A DNA stretch of 64,000 bases from Tetraselmis striata (taxonomy: Eukaryota; Chlorophyta; Chlorodendrophyceae; Chlorodendrales; Chlorodendraceae), in assembly GCA_006384855.1 (NCBI GenBank), contig VCJN01001114.1, forward strand, positions 1-64,000, written 5' to 3'. The translations under genes were made by a program, and so were the position numbers. Below the pieces are notes generated by a model that did not search any database, was not told the DNA's origin, and saw only the letters and a program-made list of their open reading frames with translations. Positions 10,213-21,081 of this stretch are shown here, piece after piece; position 1 is the stretch's first letter; each line of letters begins with the position of its first letter.

Positions 10213-11690
10213 GGGTTACCGCGGGAAGTGTTGTGTCGTGGCATCGAGGGTCGTTACACGTTGCGGTTATTCGTATCTACCCGTGTATTTGGTCCGTTAC
10301 GGGGATGGCGCTGCTCATGCACATATGTGTCGAGCGGGCTCGCTGCCCTCACCCGAACCGCATCGCAACAACGTTTGTGATGGTCGCAGTGAGAGGCGTC
10401 TGCGCGGCTCGTCTCGGCGCTTCTCCGACGTTTTCTAGTGCAACGTCGTCGTCACAAGGACCACGACATTCTGCCGTTGCCCGCCGCGGGGCAGCTCTAC
10501 CACCTGGCGTGCTCGGCGTCTCGTGATGACCGTAACTACACATGTCCGACTCCGGGTTTGGAACCTCGGTGACCGTCGCTGGTGCAGCAGCGGCGGCCGC
10601 CTCACCGCACTCTGCTGTGCGAGACCCGCGCCGACAACGAATCGAGTCCGCGGGTCTTCTGCGACGTCGCCCGCAACCGACCCCGACACATATTGGAACC
10701 GGCACAGCACGACCACACTCGGTCCGGCCCACGTGCCCGCGCCCCGATGCGTTGTGCGTTTCAGGTGCCACCCCTCGTGCGAGGCGGCGGGACGGCGCCG
10801 CTGATGATGGCAGCGGCCGTACACCACCATCATCACGCTGGGCCGCGTGTCCACCCCTCGTAATGTACATCGCCGGTACATGTAATGGGTACCGTGCGTC
10901 GCGTACATCGTACCGTATTACACTTGGTTGTACGTGGCGCGCGCGCTAAATACCCCCTACCTGCAGCCCCTCTAGAAATACGAGTTTTAGGTGTGGGGCC
11001 CGGCTGTGGATTGACTACCTCTGAATAGTCCGAAACCGTAGAGGTTTGTTCCCTGCCGCCCATGGGGGGGGGGGGGGGGGGGGTATTTGGCGTAGCGGTA
11101 TATGGCCCCAATGTCGGGCGGATAGTATTGAATAGCCCACTATCAGTAGATTAGTTAGTATTGACGCGATCATTTGCAATATATGTACGGACGGTGGAAA
11201 CTGATTTGAAATCGTATGATATGTTATGATGGGTTTGGTATATGTGATCCTTGGCGATGGCTCTTGGCTTTGCTTCCCAGGTAACGGCTGCCGGACGCCA
11301 CGATGATGGAAGAACCGCAACGCACATTACACACTGCCGCACCACGTTCCCGCACCACGTTCCGCACCAAACCATACACGCTTCCCTCACGATACCAACG
11401 AGTATGGATGCTGCGGAGCCAGCCGCGGAGCCTGCGGTTAACGCCGGAGAGAATGGCGTTCCAGTAGTGTCATCGGGAGGCGCCCATCCGACGACCGCCA
11501 ATAGCGCGAAAGCGGCATCACCTCGCGGCCGTGCCGCCGTCCGCCCCCTGCTAACCGCCGTAGCGCAGATGACTCGTCCTAGTTCCTGACCGCGCCGATG
11601 CAGTCCGTGTCCCATGCCGGCGGTCCCATGGGTGTCACACATGTAACCATTTGTTCAACCGCACAAAAATGCCACTGCTCTTGGCCGTTT
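10213..11690. other. Intergenic, nothing recognised
   Basis: This GC-rich stretch has overlapping frames on both strands but none with a conserved motif. A G tract lies at about 11066-11083. Confidence 0.3.
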
Positions 11691-11691
11691 A

Positions 11692-11718
11692 TGGGGGGGG
11701 GGGGGGGGGGGGGGGGGA
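11692..11718. repeat. Poly-G tract
   Basis: A G tract of about 27 bp is followed by GGGAGGGAG. It is one of many such tracts in the window. Confidence 0.75.
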
Positions 11719-11741
11719 GGGGGAGGGAGAGGGGGTCTCTA

Positions 11742-11887
11742 TGCATGAATTCAGCTTGAAGACCCGCATATACCTAAACTGAGCATACTTCAGCTTGAAT
11801 TCAGGGCACGAATTCAGGCTGAAGTCTGTTGACATGAATTCAACTGAATTCGCCTGAACTGAATACCTCCAGGGTGCACTTCAGCGC
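11742..11887. repeat. Possible hAT-type element end
   Basis: This stretch contains repeated GAATTCA and TTCAGCTTGAA-like words and ends TTCAGCGCAACCCTG. That mirrors the CAGGGTTG-type ends and subterminal repeats of the two hAT-type elements, but with a different subterminal word. The opposite end was not found; the poly-G tract may mark where it was lost. Confidence 0.35.
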
Positions 11888-12181
11888 AACCCTGGTTAGT
11901 ACCCCTGGTATGATTATCCAAACAACCGATACGCGCGGTGCGCGCGCTACTGACGTGCTGCTAGCTACTCAATATCAACGCAGCGCATCACGTGCTAGTT
12001 GGTGTATGGCCGCGATGATAGTGATGGGTTTGGTTACAAGATGAAGAGTCGGGTGGAGGGCGAAGCCGGGTGAAGGCGAAGGAAAAGTAGGGTGAAGGCG
12101 TTGACAATCGTAGTCGCTACGAGAATCTCATACAGTCGCTCTTGAATTTCCAAAAACCTGGCGACGGTCGCTCACTAGCGT

Positions 12182-12970
12182 GTGCTTAAGCAACATTACG
12201 ATGCTATTGCTCACGTATTTCGCGATCAGCGTGTTCACGACGTCCAAATACACCTAGAGGTGGACGACTTGTTTCAACCGACATTGCCTCCGGGCAACAC
12301 TGTACCCATGGATGAAGTCAAGAACATAGTGCAAGCCGCTGACATAGCATGTGTAAACCATGAACATAGCAGGGGTTACCCCTAGACATGTCTATGAAGC
12401 TTGCGTCACTCCCGACGTTGAACGTCGTGACCGGGGGCTTTGATTCCCAGAGCTTGAAGCTTACGCTGCCCGAGTTCAAGACCATGCGATACGGGGTCAA
12501 GTAATTAAAATGCCCCGGGCCATGGCTGTGGATCGGCGTAAGCGCACCATGTTGGGCGACATGCAACGGGGCTTGGCAATGCATAATGCGCGGCGCGGCA
12601 CAACATGGCGCCAGGACATAAGGAACATCATGAATACGTCGGAAATCACGGGCATGGTCTTCGGCACTAACAGTTGGCGAGGTGAGCAAGGCCGGGGTGC
12701 GTAGCATGGTCTGCGTAGCTTGATGGCGGCTCGAGAGCGCACACACACTGCCTCATTTATTTGGACGCGGCGTTGTTCCACTTGTCATCATGTTGCCGAA
12801 ACAACACTTCGCAGCCTTGGTAAGTCACCCTTGCACCCACGTGCACGTGTGCCGGCCTAACCCGGACTCTCTACCGGGCGCGCATCACTCATCCGTCCCG
12901 CCTAGTGCGGGTTGGGGGCCACATTTAGACGGGTTGTGTTGATGTCGTGTCATTGTTTTAAACGGTCGAT
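12182..12970 (+). pseudogene. Decayed coding repeat, copy B
   Basis: The first 200 bp encode an open stretch of 67 residues beginning MLKQHYDAIAHVFRDQ. Later stretches in another frame are paralogous to copy A at about 1980-2480, including the phrase ITGMVFGT and the terminal GTGCGGG region. The two copies are similar enough to align by eye but have diverged strongly. No family was recognised. The frames are interrupted, so a working gene is unlikely. Confidence 0.35.
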
Positions 12971-12987
12971 TTGTTAATCGAACTTAA

Positions 12988-14130
12988 ATTCCCCTACCTC
13001 TTGGGTTGAGCGGAGGATAAGGAGAGCCGCGTCCGAAATCACTTGGAATACGTGAGAATCGATACCGGTTGCAATACGGTTTTATCACGGATTTTTAGGC
13101 GTCCGTCCGTCCTCCGTCCTCCGTCCTCGTGTGCTGCGTCTTCGTGAATGAACCGTCATACGTTCGATCTTTGCTCGTTTGATTTCTAGGCACTCCTACC
13201 ACAGTCCGTAAAAATCCTGCGACTAAGACGAATCTATCGTGAATTATACCGGAAACATACTGCAAAAATCACGAATGTCCTCCGTCCGTCCTGTCACATA
13301 CGCGCTTCGGTTTTCCTGTCACATACGCGCGCTAACCGTCATACGTTCGGTTTTCGGTCGTTTGATTTCACAATACTGGTACGTGTACGGTAAGATTCTG
13401 AATGGATGCGCGTGTATTCTAGCCCAGGCACGTCATATATTCGTCTAAAACGCCAAAATAACGCGGTACCGCAGCGCGTTTTTACTGCTGAATCAGCAAG
13501 CGAGACTATTCAGCGACTATTCCTTACCTATACGGTAGTCCAAGTATCGTGAACTATCACGTTCGTTCGCCACATCCGCGAAAGATACGGTAGTCCAAGT
13601 ATGGTGCTGTAAAAAGGGGTCGCCGCGGTGCGGGGGCAGTCCGCCGACCCGGGGCCCGGCGTCCGTCGACGGACGGGCGACGGTCGAACGACGGCGTCCG
13701 GCGTCCGGTGCCGGTACAGGCGGCGGGCATGGCGATTCGCGCCGTGCCCGCCCCGTAGACCTGACGACCGGCCCGAGCTGCGCGGCCTCGTGCGGGATGC
13801 GGGCCGCCTGTAGGCGGCTTGTACTGTATTGCTGATCTTGTAGTGCTGCTTTTTTTTTTTTTGGGTATTACAACTTTTAGCGGTGGGTTGGGTACCGGCC
13901 TTTTTGTAATGCACACCAGTAGTCAGCGGCCCGCTTTTACGCGGCTTGCAGATTTAATCTGTTTTACAAAATAATACGTCTCTTTTGAAAACAAATTTAC
14001 TGACAAATCTAACGCTAAAAGCATTATTACCCGGAAACAACAGTATTACAAGATCCACACTGCAAGCCGGCTAAAAGCGGCCCGCATCCCGCACGGCCGC
14101 ACCACGCTCAACCCAAGAGGTAGGGGCACC
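12988..14130. repeat. Inverted repeat termini (GCGGGATGCGGGCCGC family)
   Basis: The 20-mer CCCCTACCTCTTGGGTTGAG at 12991-13010 returns as its reverse complement at 14107-14126. Next to the second copy is the reverse complement of GTGCGGGATGCGGGCCGC. The same GTGCGGGATGCGGGCCGC word occurs in forward orientation at about 13790-13807 and at about 2452-2469, followed each time by a short hairpin such as GCCGCCTGTAGGCGGC. These look like ends of one dispersed element family in both orientations, possibly a single element of about 1.1 kb with inverted ends. Confidence 0.4.
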
Positions 14131-16395
14131 TCCACAAATCCCCGGCGCGAAGCGCCGCTTAGTACCTATATTCAAACGAAAAACAGTCGCTACAAGGCAC
14201 GTATGTATTGGAATTAGCGATAACGTGAAAAGGCCCACCGTTTACTCGCGGGTAATCGTAGCAGGCGCCCGGTATTAGGATTAGATTTCTTGCACTCGCG
14301 TTTTTTTGCAAGCACCGAAAATACATGAAAACCATCGCTACATAGCAAGTAAATCAGCACTTCATGTCAATGTACGCTACTACGCACATCCTTCCATACC
14401 GCCCATACATTACATAGGTGCATGCAAGGACAACACATCGGAGCACCTTGCGAATAATATTGATAGTTGGGTGGTGCATGCATGTGTATGACTGGGGGCA
14501 CTTGACTGTAGTGTGAAGTGTGTATGTTGTAGTGGAAGTGTATGTATTTTGAGGAGAATACTTGCAAAATCCAGTGAAATGGTCCAAGTACACAACTCGG
14601 AAAAGACCATCTAATGAAGGTCACAACGTACGGCGCTGAAATGGTCGCAATATGCAGTCAAATTTTAACACAGTCTCAAAGCAAGGCGTCGCCACTCTCA
14701 CGAATTTCGTCGCGGTAATCGCCGCGGTCATATACTATATACAATGTAGTATTTCCGACACCTCTCTCCACAGTCCACCACAAACGAGCGGCGGCTGGAG
14801 GGCCACCCCGTCTCGTGCCAGGGTAGATTGACGGTCGATTGTTCCTGCTTATACCATAGACTAATTCCCACTCCTCACCTTCTCGCACCTCTTGGTTGCC
14901 CGCCAGGCACGCCATCGCATGCATGCGGCGACGGAGACATGGCCGGAAACGAGACGTCATACCGCCGTAGGGGCGTGGGAATGGAGGCCGACATGAGCTC
15001 GTTTGGGAAGCGCGTTATGGAGTCCGTCCACGACGAGTGACGAGGTACCTACACTCACACCCACAACCGGCAATGCACGGCAGAAGCGCGCTTCCGGTTC
15101 ACTTGGACGTGCCTTGGCGAGGCCTTCTCGTTCCGCGAGCGGGACAATGCAAGGAAGCCGTATAGTGGTTGCCCGACGTGTCGGTGATACTTTCGACGAG
15201 GTTGCCATTTGAGAAAGGCCGATACGAGGTAGCGTGGCAAGCGCGTAATAAAGTCCGTTTATGACGACGAGGCACCTGCACCTACACCTACACCTACACC
15301 CGACTCGGTACGGCCGCTATCCCAATGCTTACTTGTATCACGACGACACGGAGTTTTGGAGTGTCACAAAGAACTCGTGATAGAATATACCGCCGAAGTT
15401 TGGTCGGAGTATATTTGCTCCCCTAATTCCTAATGTTATTCCTAATCTTGCATTCCTATTGCACGGGGTACCGCTCCGCCTTCACCGGGTCACCTTCAAA
15501 GATGAAGTGCCAATCTGCGATTGCAAGGCTTTTTCGAGGTACGGCATCGGCAGCAAATATATCGTTTGGGCCACGTTATTGAGGTCCACCACCGACATGG
15601 CGAGATTACGGAAGCTCTCCGAAGATCTAGGCGATCGAAGAATGCCAGCGGACCGACTTTGCCACGCTACCCTTCCCTTCACCGTCAACCCGACGATGGC
15701 GTTCACGGTCACGGACGTTGAAGATGACGTCGCAGAGGTCCTCGTGTGACAGTTGTACTTTTGTGTAACCTGTCATGCGCTACCTTTGGCATAATACAGT
15801 ACGTGTGCCAATATCACGGAATGATGTACGGGTACAACGAATACTGGTACGATTACGCGCATGTCACGCGCACGAGTATTCGTATATCGGCATGTTGTAT
15901 GAAATAGAATAATGTATGCAATGTCTTGTCAAATATATTCTTTATTGGCAGTGCGGGACATACATTATTATGCATTGGCGTACAGTGACAATGCTGGCGT
16001 TGGCTTTCTATTTGACTCTCCACGGTGACGCCCTTTGCAGTGGAAGTGTTGCTAGAGGTCGGCATGGCCGGACGACCACTGCCGACGATATCAATAATAT
16101 TTGTAGCAGGGGGTGGTGGCCACTTGTAACATTCTTTGCATCCTGAAAAATATTGCAATCTCTTGTCTCTGCACCACTACTCCACACCACCGCCTTTGTT
16201 TGTCTTCGAGTCTCGGCTGGCGGAGACTCCTGCACTGGTTTCGGAGCGAGTGCTTGCGCCATGATCGTAAAAAGTCTGCAAATACCCTCGCTTGTCGCGA
16301 GGCGAAAGATGTGATGGGGCGCGCAAGTATTCTCGCGCTCGATTGGCGCCTCGTGAGAGGGACGCCGATGACTCCCCTTCGAAAACGTTATCACT
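14131..16395. other. Intergenic, nothing firmly recognised
   Basis: The open frames here (for example 96 residues at 15459-15749 on the plus strand) have no recognised motif. A short CACCTA tandem repeat lies at about 15272-15300. Confidence 0.3.
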
Positions 16396-16398
16396 GCT

Positions 16399-16842
16399 TC
16401 AGTGATTGTGACTTCTAGCTATGGGGTTGGTGCTGAACGTGATAGTATGATGACCATTGAACCGAACCATAACAGCACCGCCTTTCTGCCGCGGCCATGT
16501 AGAAGCTATTGTCATATCGACATGTTGGTTCGCGAGGTCGCAACTCGTATGATATAGTCTGAAACCGGGATTATCATGAATCCGAAGGTCCTTAAAGTAT
16601 TCGGCTGTGAGACTATCGAGGGAGTAGACTGCTTCTTGAATGAAGAGGGGTCTACTACATGCGTCAAAAGTAATGAACGGGTGGGCCTTAATCCGTGCGC
16701 AGGTTGCACGCCACATGTCGCCAAAACGGACGTACGACACGTTAAATTCATATCGGCCTGTTTTACCCTCCCTTTTATTGGGCTTAAAACGTGTTTGCAC
16801 ACCGTTACTAGCGACTCTGAATATAATGGCATATACTTGCAT
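16399..16842 (-). pseudogene. Unidentified open frame of 147 residues
   Basis: The frame is open for 147 residues with ordinary protein composition, including phrases such as RYEFNVSYVRFGDMW and ITFDACSRPLFIQEAVYSLD. It is less GC-biased than its surroundings. No family was recognised. A second protein-like stretch on the same strand at 17395-17583 (SEALHTQLFFDMDEDCGD) may be an upstream part of the same decayed gene. It could be an element or virus remnant, or a host gene exon. Confidence 0.3.
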
Positions 16843-17256
16843 ATAAGTATTTGTATATTTGCATTCGTTGAATGTTTTGGCTCGTACTTTATACAGCGCG
16901 AGTGACGATTATAATGTGGCTAATGACTGATTATTAGTCGATCAGTCAGTGTTACACGGTCAGTCAGTGTGATGTGATGACATGTCATAGTGTGTCAGCC
17001 ACTGTTACATACGTCTTATCGAAAGCGGCATGCAGCAACAACGAAATGGTGATAATTCATTGGGTGCTCACCAATTGTCGTACCTGATTTCGTCAGGCGC
17101 TTTCGGGTATGTACACGGCCAACAAATGGTCGAACGCTGTCCCGGGACCCTTGGGGGCATCCGAAACCGCACACACGATGCATGCCTTGCACCGCGAAAC
17201 AATGCACCAGACAGTCAGTGTGAATATACATGCGCGCTACACCGTGTCTCAATCTC

Positions 17257-17312
17257 CATAGGGTCCCTGCCCATAGGGTCCCCTTTGCCCCAAAGGGTCC
17301 TTTCTCAAAAGG
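17257..17312. repeat. Array of GGGTCC mini-hairpins
   Basis: Four imperfect units follow each other. Each is built around GGGTCC or GGGTACC and its flanking complement, for example CCCCTTTGCCCCAAAGGGT. A similar array lies at 18530-18590. Confidence 0.5.
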
Positions 17313-18226
17313 GTACCCTCAATGCATCGTGGGCACGATGTGTCGCGAGGTTTGCACTTGCCATCATAGTGATGCTAAATCACCGGGTCCTCGTCTACAT
17401 GAAAGACAGACTGTCCGTGGACAATAACGGAAGCTTTAGCGACCCTATGCCCATGTGCAATGTTTTCTTAATTGTGGCCTCAACGTCTTCCTTAGCCATG
17501 GACCTCGGATCCCCACAGTCCTCGTCCATGTCGAAAAAAAGTTGTGTGTGCAACGCCTCGGAGTAGACTCGCAAATGTGGCACCTGAATCCATCCCCAAC
17601 GTGCGAGCCAATTCCGTACTGGTGAAATAGTGATTGCTGGTTGCCTTGGTTAAGGTTCAGGCGGTGTATTCCTCACCCCCACCCGTCAACCTACGGCATA
17701 GGGCGACGCCAGAACCCCGTGCCTCCGATCTGGCCTCCGCACGTAGCATCACTCTCAGGGTTCCAGCGCCGTCGGGAGAATCCTCGCCCAACGTTGCCAG
17801 TAGCATGTCCGCGCACCGACACATTGCCGGCCGACGGGCAGGGTGACGCACGTCCACCTTCGTGCACCCTTGCATGTCGCCCGCATGGTACAACCCGCGG
17901 CGACACTCCGATTCCGTCACCGCAGCCCGGTTTTGAGCTGGACCACCCTACCACAGCCTCGCCGTCACCGCAGTCCAACAGTCAGAACCATGCGACCACA
18001 TGGTTCATGAATGAGTTGTGGTACGTGTTGGTCTTGCTAGCCGCAACCGCGGTTTGGGCCTCGCGGCCCTCGGGGCACCCGTGCAATTATAGCGTGCGCT
18101 CCTCGTGCCTCATGCGTTCTATTTAAGGCAACGAGGGGCCGCTTCCGGAGACGTAGACGGGGACGGGACCGCATGTGTCCTCTCGACCCCTGTGCGGCGA
18201 CATAGGTGGTTCTTCCGAGTCAGTTT

Positions 18227-18280
18227 GGGGGGGCGGGCTCTAGTACTACCGCCGGCGGTAGTACTAGAGTCCGCCCCCCC
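18227..18280. repeat. 54 bp near-perfect palindrome
   Basis: The arms 18227-18253 and 18254-18280 are reverse complements with one mismatch and no spacer. The centre is ACCGCCGGCGGT and the flanks run into G and C tracts. Such a structure can extrude as a cruciform, or it may be a fused pair of element ends. Confidence 0.75.
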
Positions 18281-18529
18281 CCCCGCCCGATCATGCTGCA
18301 GCTGCCCGCGCCTCCCGACGCAACATATCGCGGCCTAGGCTCCCTTATATGCACGGCACACGCTCCTTCCCGTGGAACGTGCGCCGGAATGCCATCGCTT
18401 CTTCATGGCCGCCCGTCGACAAGGGTTCAACGCAGTCGTTCTTGTGATTGCGAAGGGCATGGGAGGCGCGCGCGCCGCGGGGTGACATCTTTTCTCATTT
18501 GATTTCAGAATGCCGCGCTACATCGTCCC

Positions 18530-18590
18530 CCTCTCGAGAGGGCACCCTCTCTAGAGGGCCCCCTCCCCAGAGGGTCCTCTCCCCACAGTG
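18530..18590. repeat. Array of AGAGGG mini-hairpins
   Basis: Three or four imperfect units such as CTCGAGAGGGCACC and CTAGAGGGCCCC follow each other, similar in design to the array at 17257-17312. Confidence 0.5.
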
Positions 18591-19780
18591 GCGTTCCGAC
18601 ATGTGTTAAGCCCATCGGTATCCCCGCCTGCGATCACCAACCGCGCCATGTCTTGCCCGGCCCACTCCGCGGTCACCCCCATCCAATACATGGTATCCAT
18701 GTGCCCAGCCCATCGAGGCGCATTGCGGTGCCTCCGATATATATATATATATAATAAGATATATTGCAGTGACAACAGTTCTCGGGCCCCCCCCCCCCTC
18801 TTTCACTACTATAGAAGTGAGATCACTATGAAGGTATTCACTGTGGGAGTATACTGCTTACTTTCAGTAATGCCCGCCGTTTATTATATACTGTTTTGAT
18901 GATATGCATGTGCACAACCACTATCCCCCGCGTTCGTGTGTACAAATGCCATCGTTTCTTAGTTATTGGTAGTAATGATTACCGTATTGTCATTGTGAAA
19001 TCAAAATGTGACAATAATTTCCCCGAGCATCAGTATTGAGAGAGGATCCCAAAGAGAATCCGTGTTGATTGGAGATATATTGCCCATCGTCCTTGATGAT
19101 TGATATATTTCTTTATAGGATGTGTACATGATAAATGCGGACAGGACTTCTGACTAACCACGAGTAAGGCGGAGGGCGATAGTCGCTAAGTTGCGCTTCT
19201 TCCGTGTAAACCAGCCTCCGGATTCTTTTTGCGAGACTCGAATGCCTGTTGAAATATTGTTTTACTGTCTCAGGTGGTCGCTACAACCATTTAGTTGCGC
19301 CTGCCGCGCCGGCGGCATATTATGTACGATAACAACCAACGACTACTGCTAGAATTTAATATAAGATGGTCCTGAGATAGAGCCAGTGCCTTCCCTTCTG
19401 CTTGCGGTGGTGCCTGGCGGGGACCTGCCTATGCTTCCGCCGTAATTGTAATGGCTGGTGGGACCTTTGGCTCTTGAGGCTTACGATGCCTCTGCTGGGC
19501 TATTGGCCGCCGCTGCTGCTGTTGCGTGCGCTGGTTCCGACACGGTCGTTTGTTCGTTACGAGACCGAGCGCTGCCGGTTTGTCTTTGAGACTGGGACCA
19601 CAGCGCGCCCGCACTTTGCGGTCTTGGGGGTCGGGTCGCCCGCGGACCTGGATTGCTTTGGCTCTGCCCGTCTCGCAGGCTATCTCGATGTGGGTGATCT
19701 CCATGCCTTGTCTGATGCTAGACAGCGGGGGGGAGGGGCTGCTGTCTTAGCTATATATATACCACTGTAAGGAGAAGGGG

Positions 19781-19900
19781 CTTGGACACACATGAGGATG
19801 GCCGGTATCCTGAGCTGTGATTAGAATCCGTGTTTCCCATAATAGTGGCTAGAGATGGCATGCCCAAAGAGCAACTCAGTCTGAGCGAGTGGATGCAGCA
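19781..19900. repeat. Dispersed repeat, copy 1
   Basis: About 100 bp starting GAGGATGGCCGG and including AGAGATGGCATGCCC and CAACTCAGTC matches 50746-50845 in the same orientation. It is probably a fragment of one old element. Confidence 0.55.
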
Positions 19901-19937
19901 GACTAGCACGTTGTAATGAACTTCAATTTCATTTCAG

Positions 19938-20085
19938 TTGTCTGATGATGAGGATGAGGACGACTTCGGGGACTTCTGCCATGGGATCTGTGAGAGCTGG
20001 GTGATCTTGGGCATGGCTAATCTTGATGATAGGGCGGCGATTGGTGATGGTGGCCTGTGCTCTCGGCTGCCTGCCGTCGGCTTAG
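19938..20085 (+). other. Possible exon of unknown gene
   Basis: A TTTCATTTCAG acceptor-like end at 19928-19938 precedes an open frame that starts LSDDEDEDDFGDFCHG. It runs to a possible donor (TAG|GTGCAAG) at 20084. No other exon of such a gene could be found, and it may be chance. Confidence 0.15.
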
Positions 20086-20099
20086 GTGCAAGACGTTGC

Positions 20100-20122
20100 C
20101 CCCCCCCCCCCCCCCCCCCCCC
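20100..20122. repeat. Poly-C tract
   Basis: A C tract of about 22 bp. Comparable tracts lie at about 20665-20683 (C) and 20977-20998 (G). Confidence 0.75.
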
Positions 20123-20964
20123 AAACCCCCCCTCCCAAAACCCCCCCTCGGGACCTGATGGCCTGCTCCAAATTTGCGCATTCTCCCCACTCGCGTTCCC
20201 CCCTTCGTCAGGTTTTGAGGTTGGGTGGCCACGGGGCCAGACGGTCCGCATACCGTCCAGCGTCGGGTCGTGGCCTGCTTGCATGCACTTAAGCTCATTG
20301 CGCTTCATGCATGTCCGGCTTTTCCGGCGTGTCGGCCGGTGTGTCTCGCTGCGGTCCTTGTCCTTTCCTGCTTCATTAGCATGTCAGTTCGTTAATTTGC
20401 CTGGAATGGTGGGTATCTTTCACAGCAGGTACTCTTATGCAGCAAGCAAATCTGCTTCCAATTCCAGCCGTAGACCCTCCCCTCTCCCCCCCCACCACAC
20501 ACATCACCCTTCCTCCTGCTGCCCTCTATTGATGGCGATAGCTGTGCATGCATCACTTCACTACTTGCGCATGGCATCTTGAGTGAGGCCGTATCGCGCG
20601 ATACCATGTGCATAGGCAGTATAAGTAACAACACCGCCAAAACCCTGCAAGGCCGCTGTCCTGCCCCCCCCCCCCCCCCCCCCTCTCCCCGCCGCACCCT
20701 GTTTGCGGCCGCAGCGACAGCCCAACACCGACCCCCTGCTCAACATAGCTTTGTATCTCCGCGCTCCAGTCAAACATCAATACATGTTGCTCTTAATATG
20801 AGATGCGGACAGCATGCCGGATTCCAAGGCAACAGAGCGCTTGCACAGCAAAGAACACTGCTTACCCTGTCTACATAGGAATGTCAGACCCTCTTGTCAA
20901 ACACGTGAGGCTTGGATAGGTATAGCTAGACCGCCAGACAAAGGGCAACGTCGCCCACTTTGGC

Positions 20965-20996
<32 letters not shown>

Positions 20997-21081
20997 GGAG
21001 GGGGGGCAGCTGCATTCTGCATCCAAAGCATCAGGGGAGAGTTGCAAACTACCCCTGGAACATTCCCAATCTACGCGGTCG

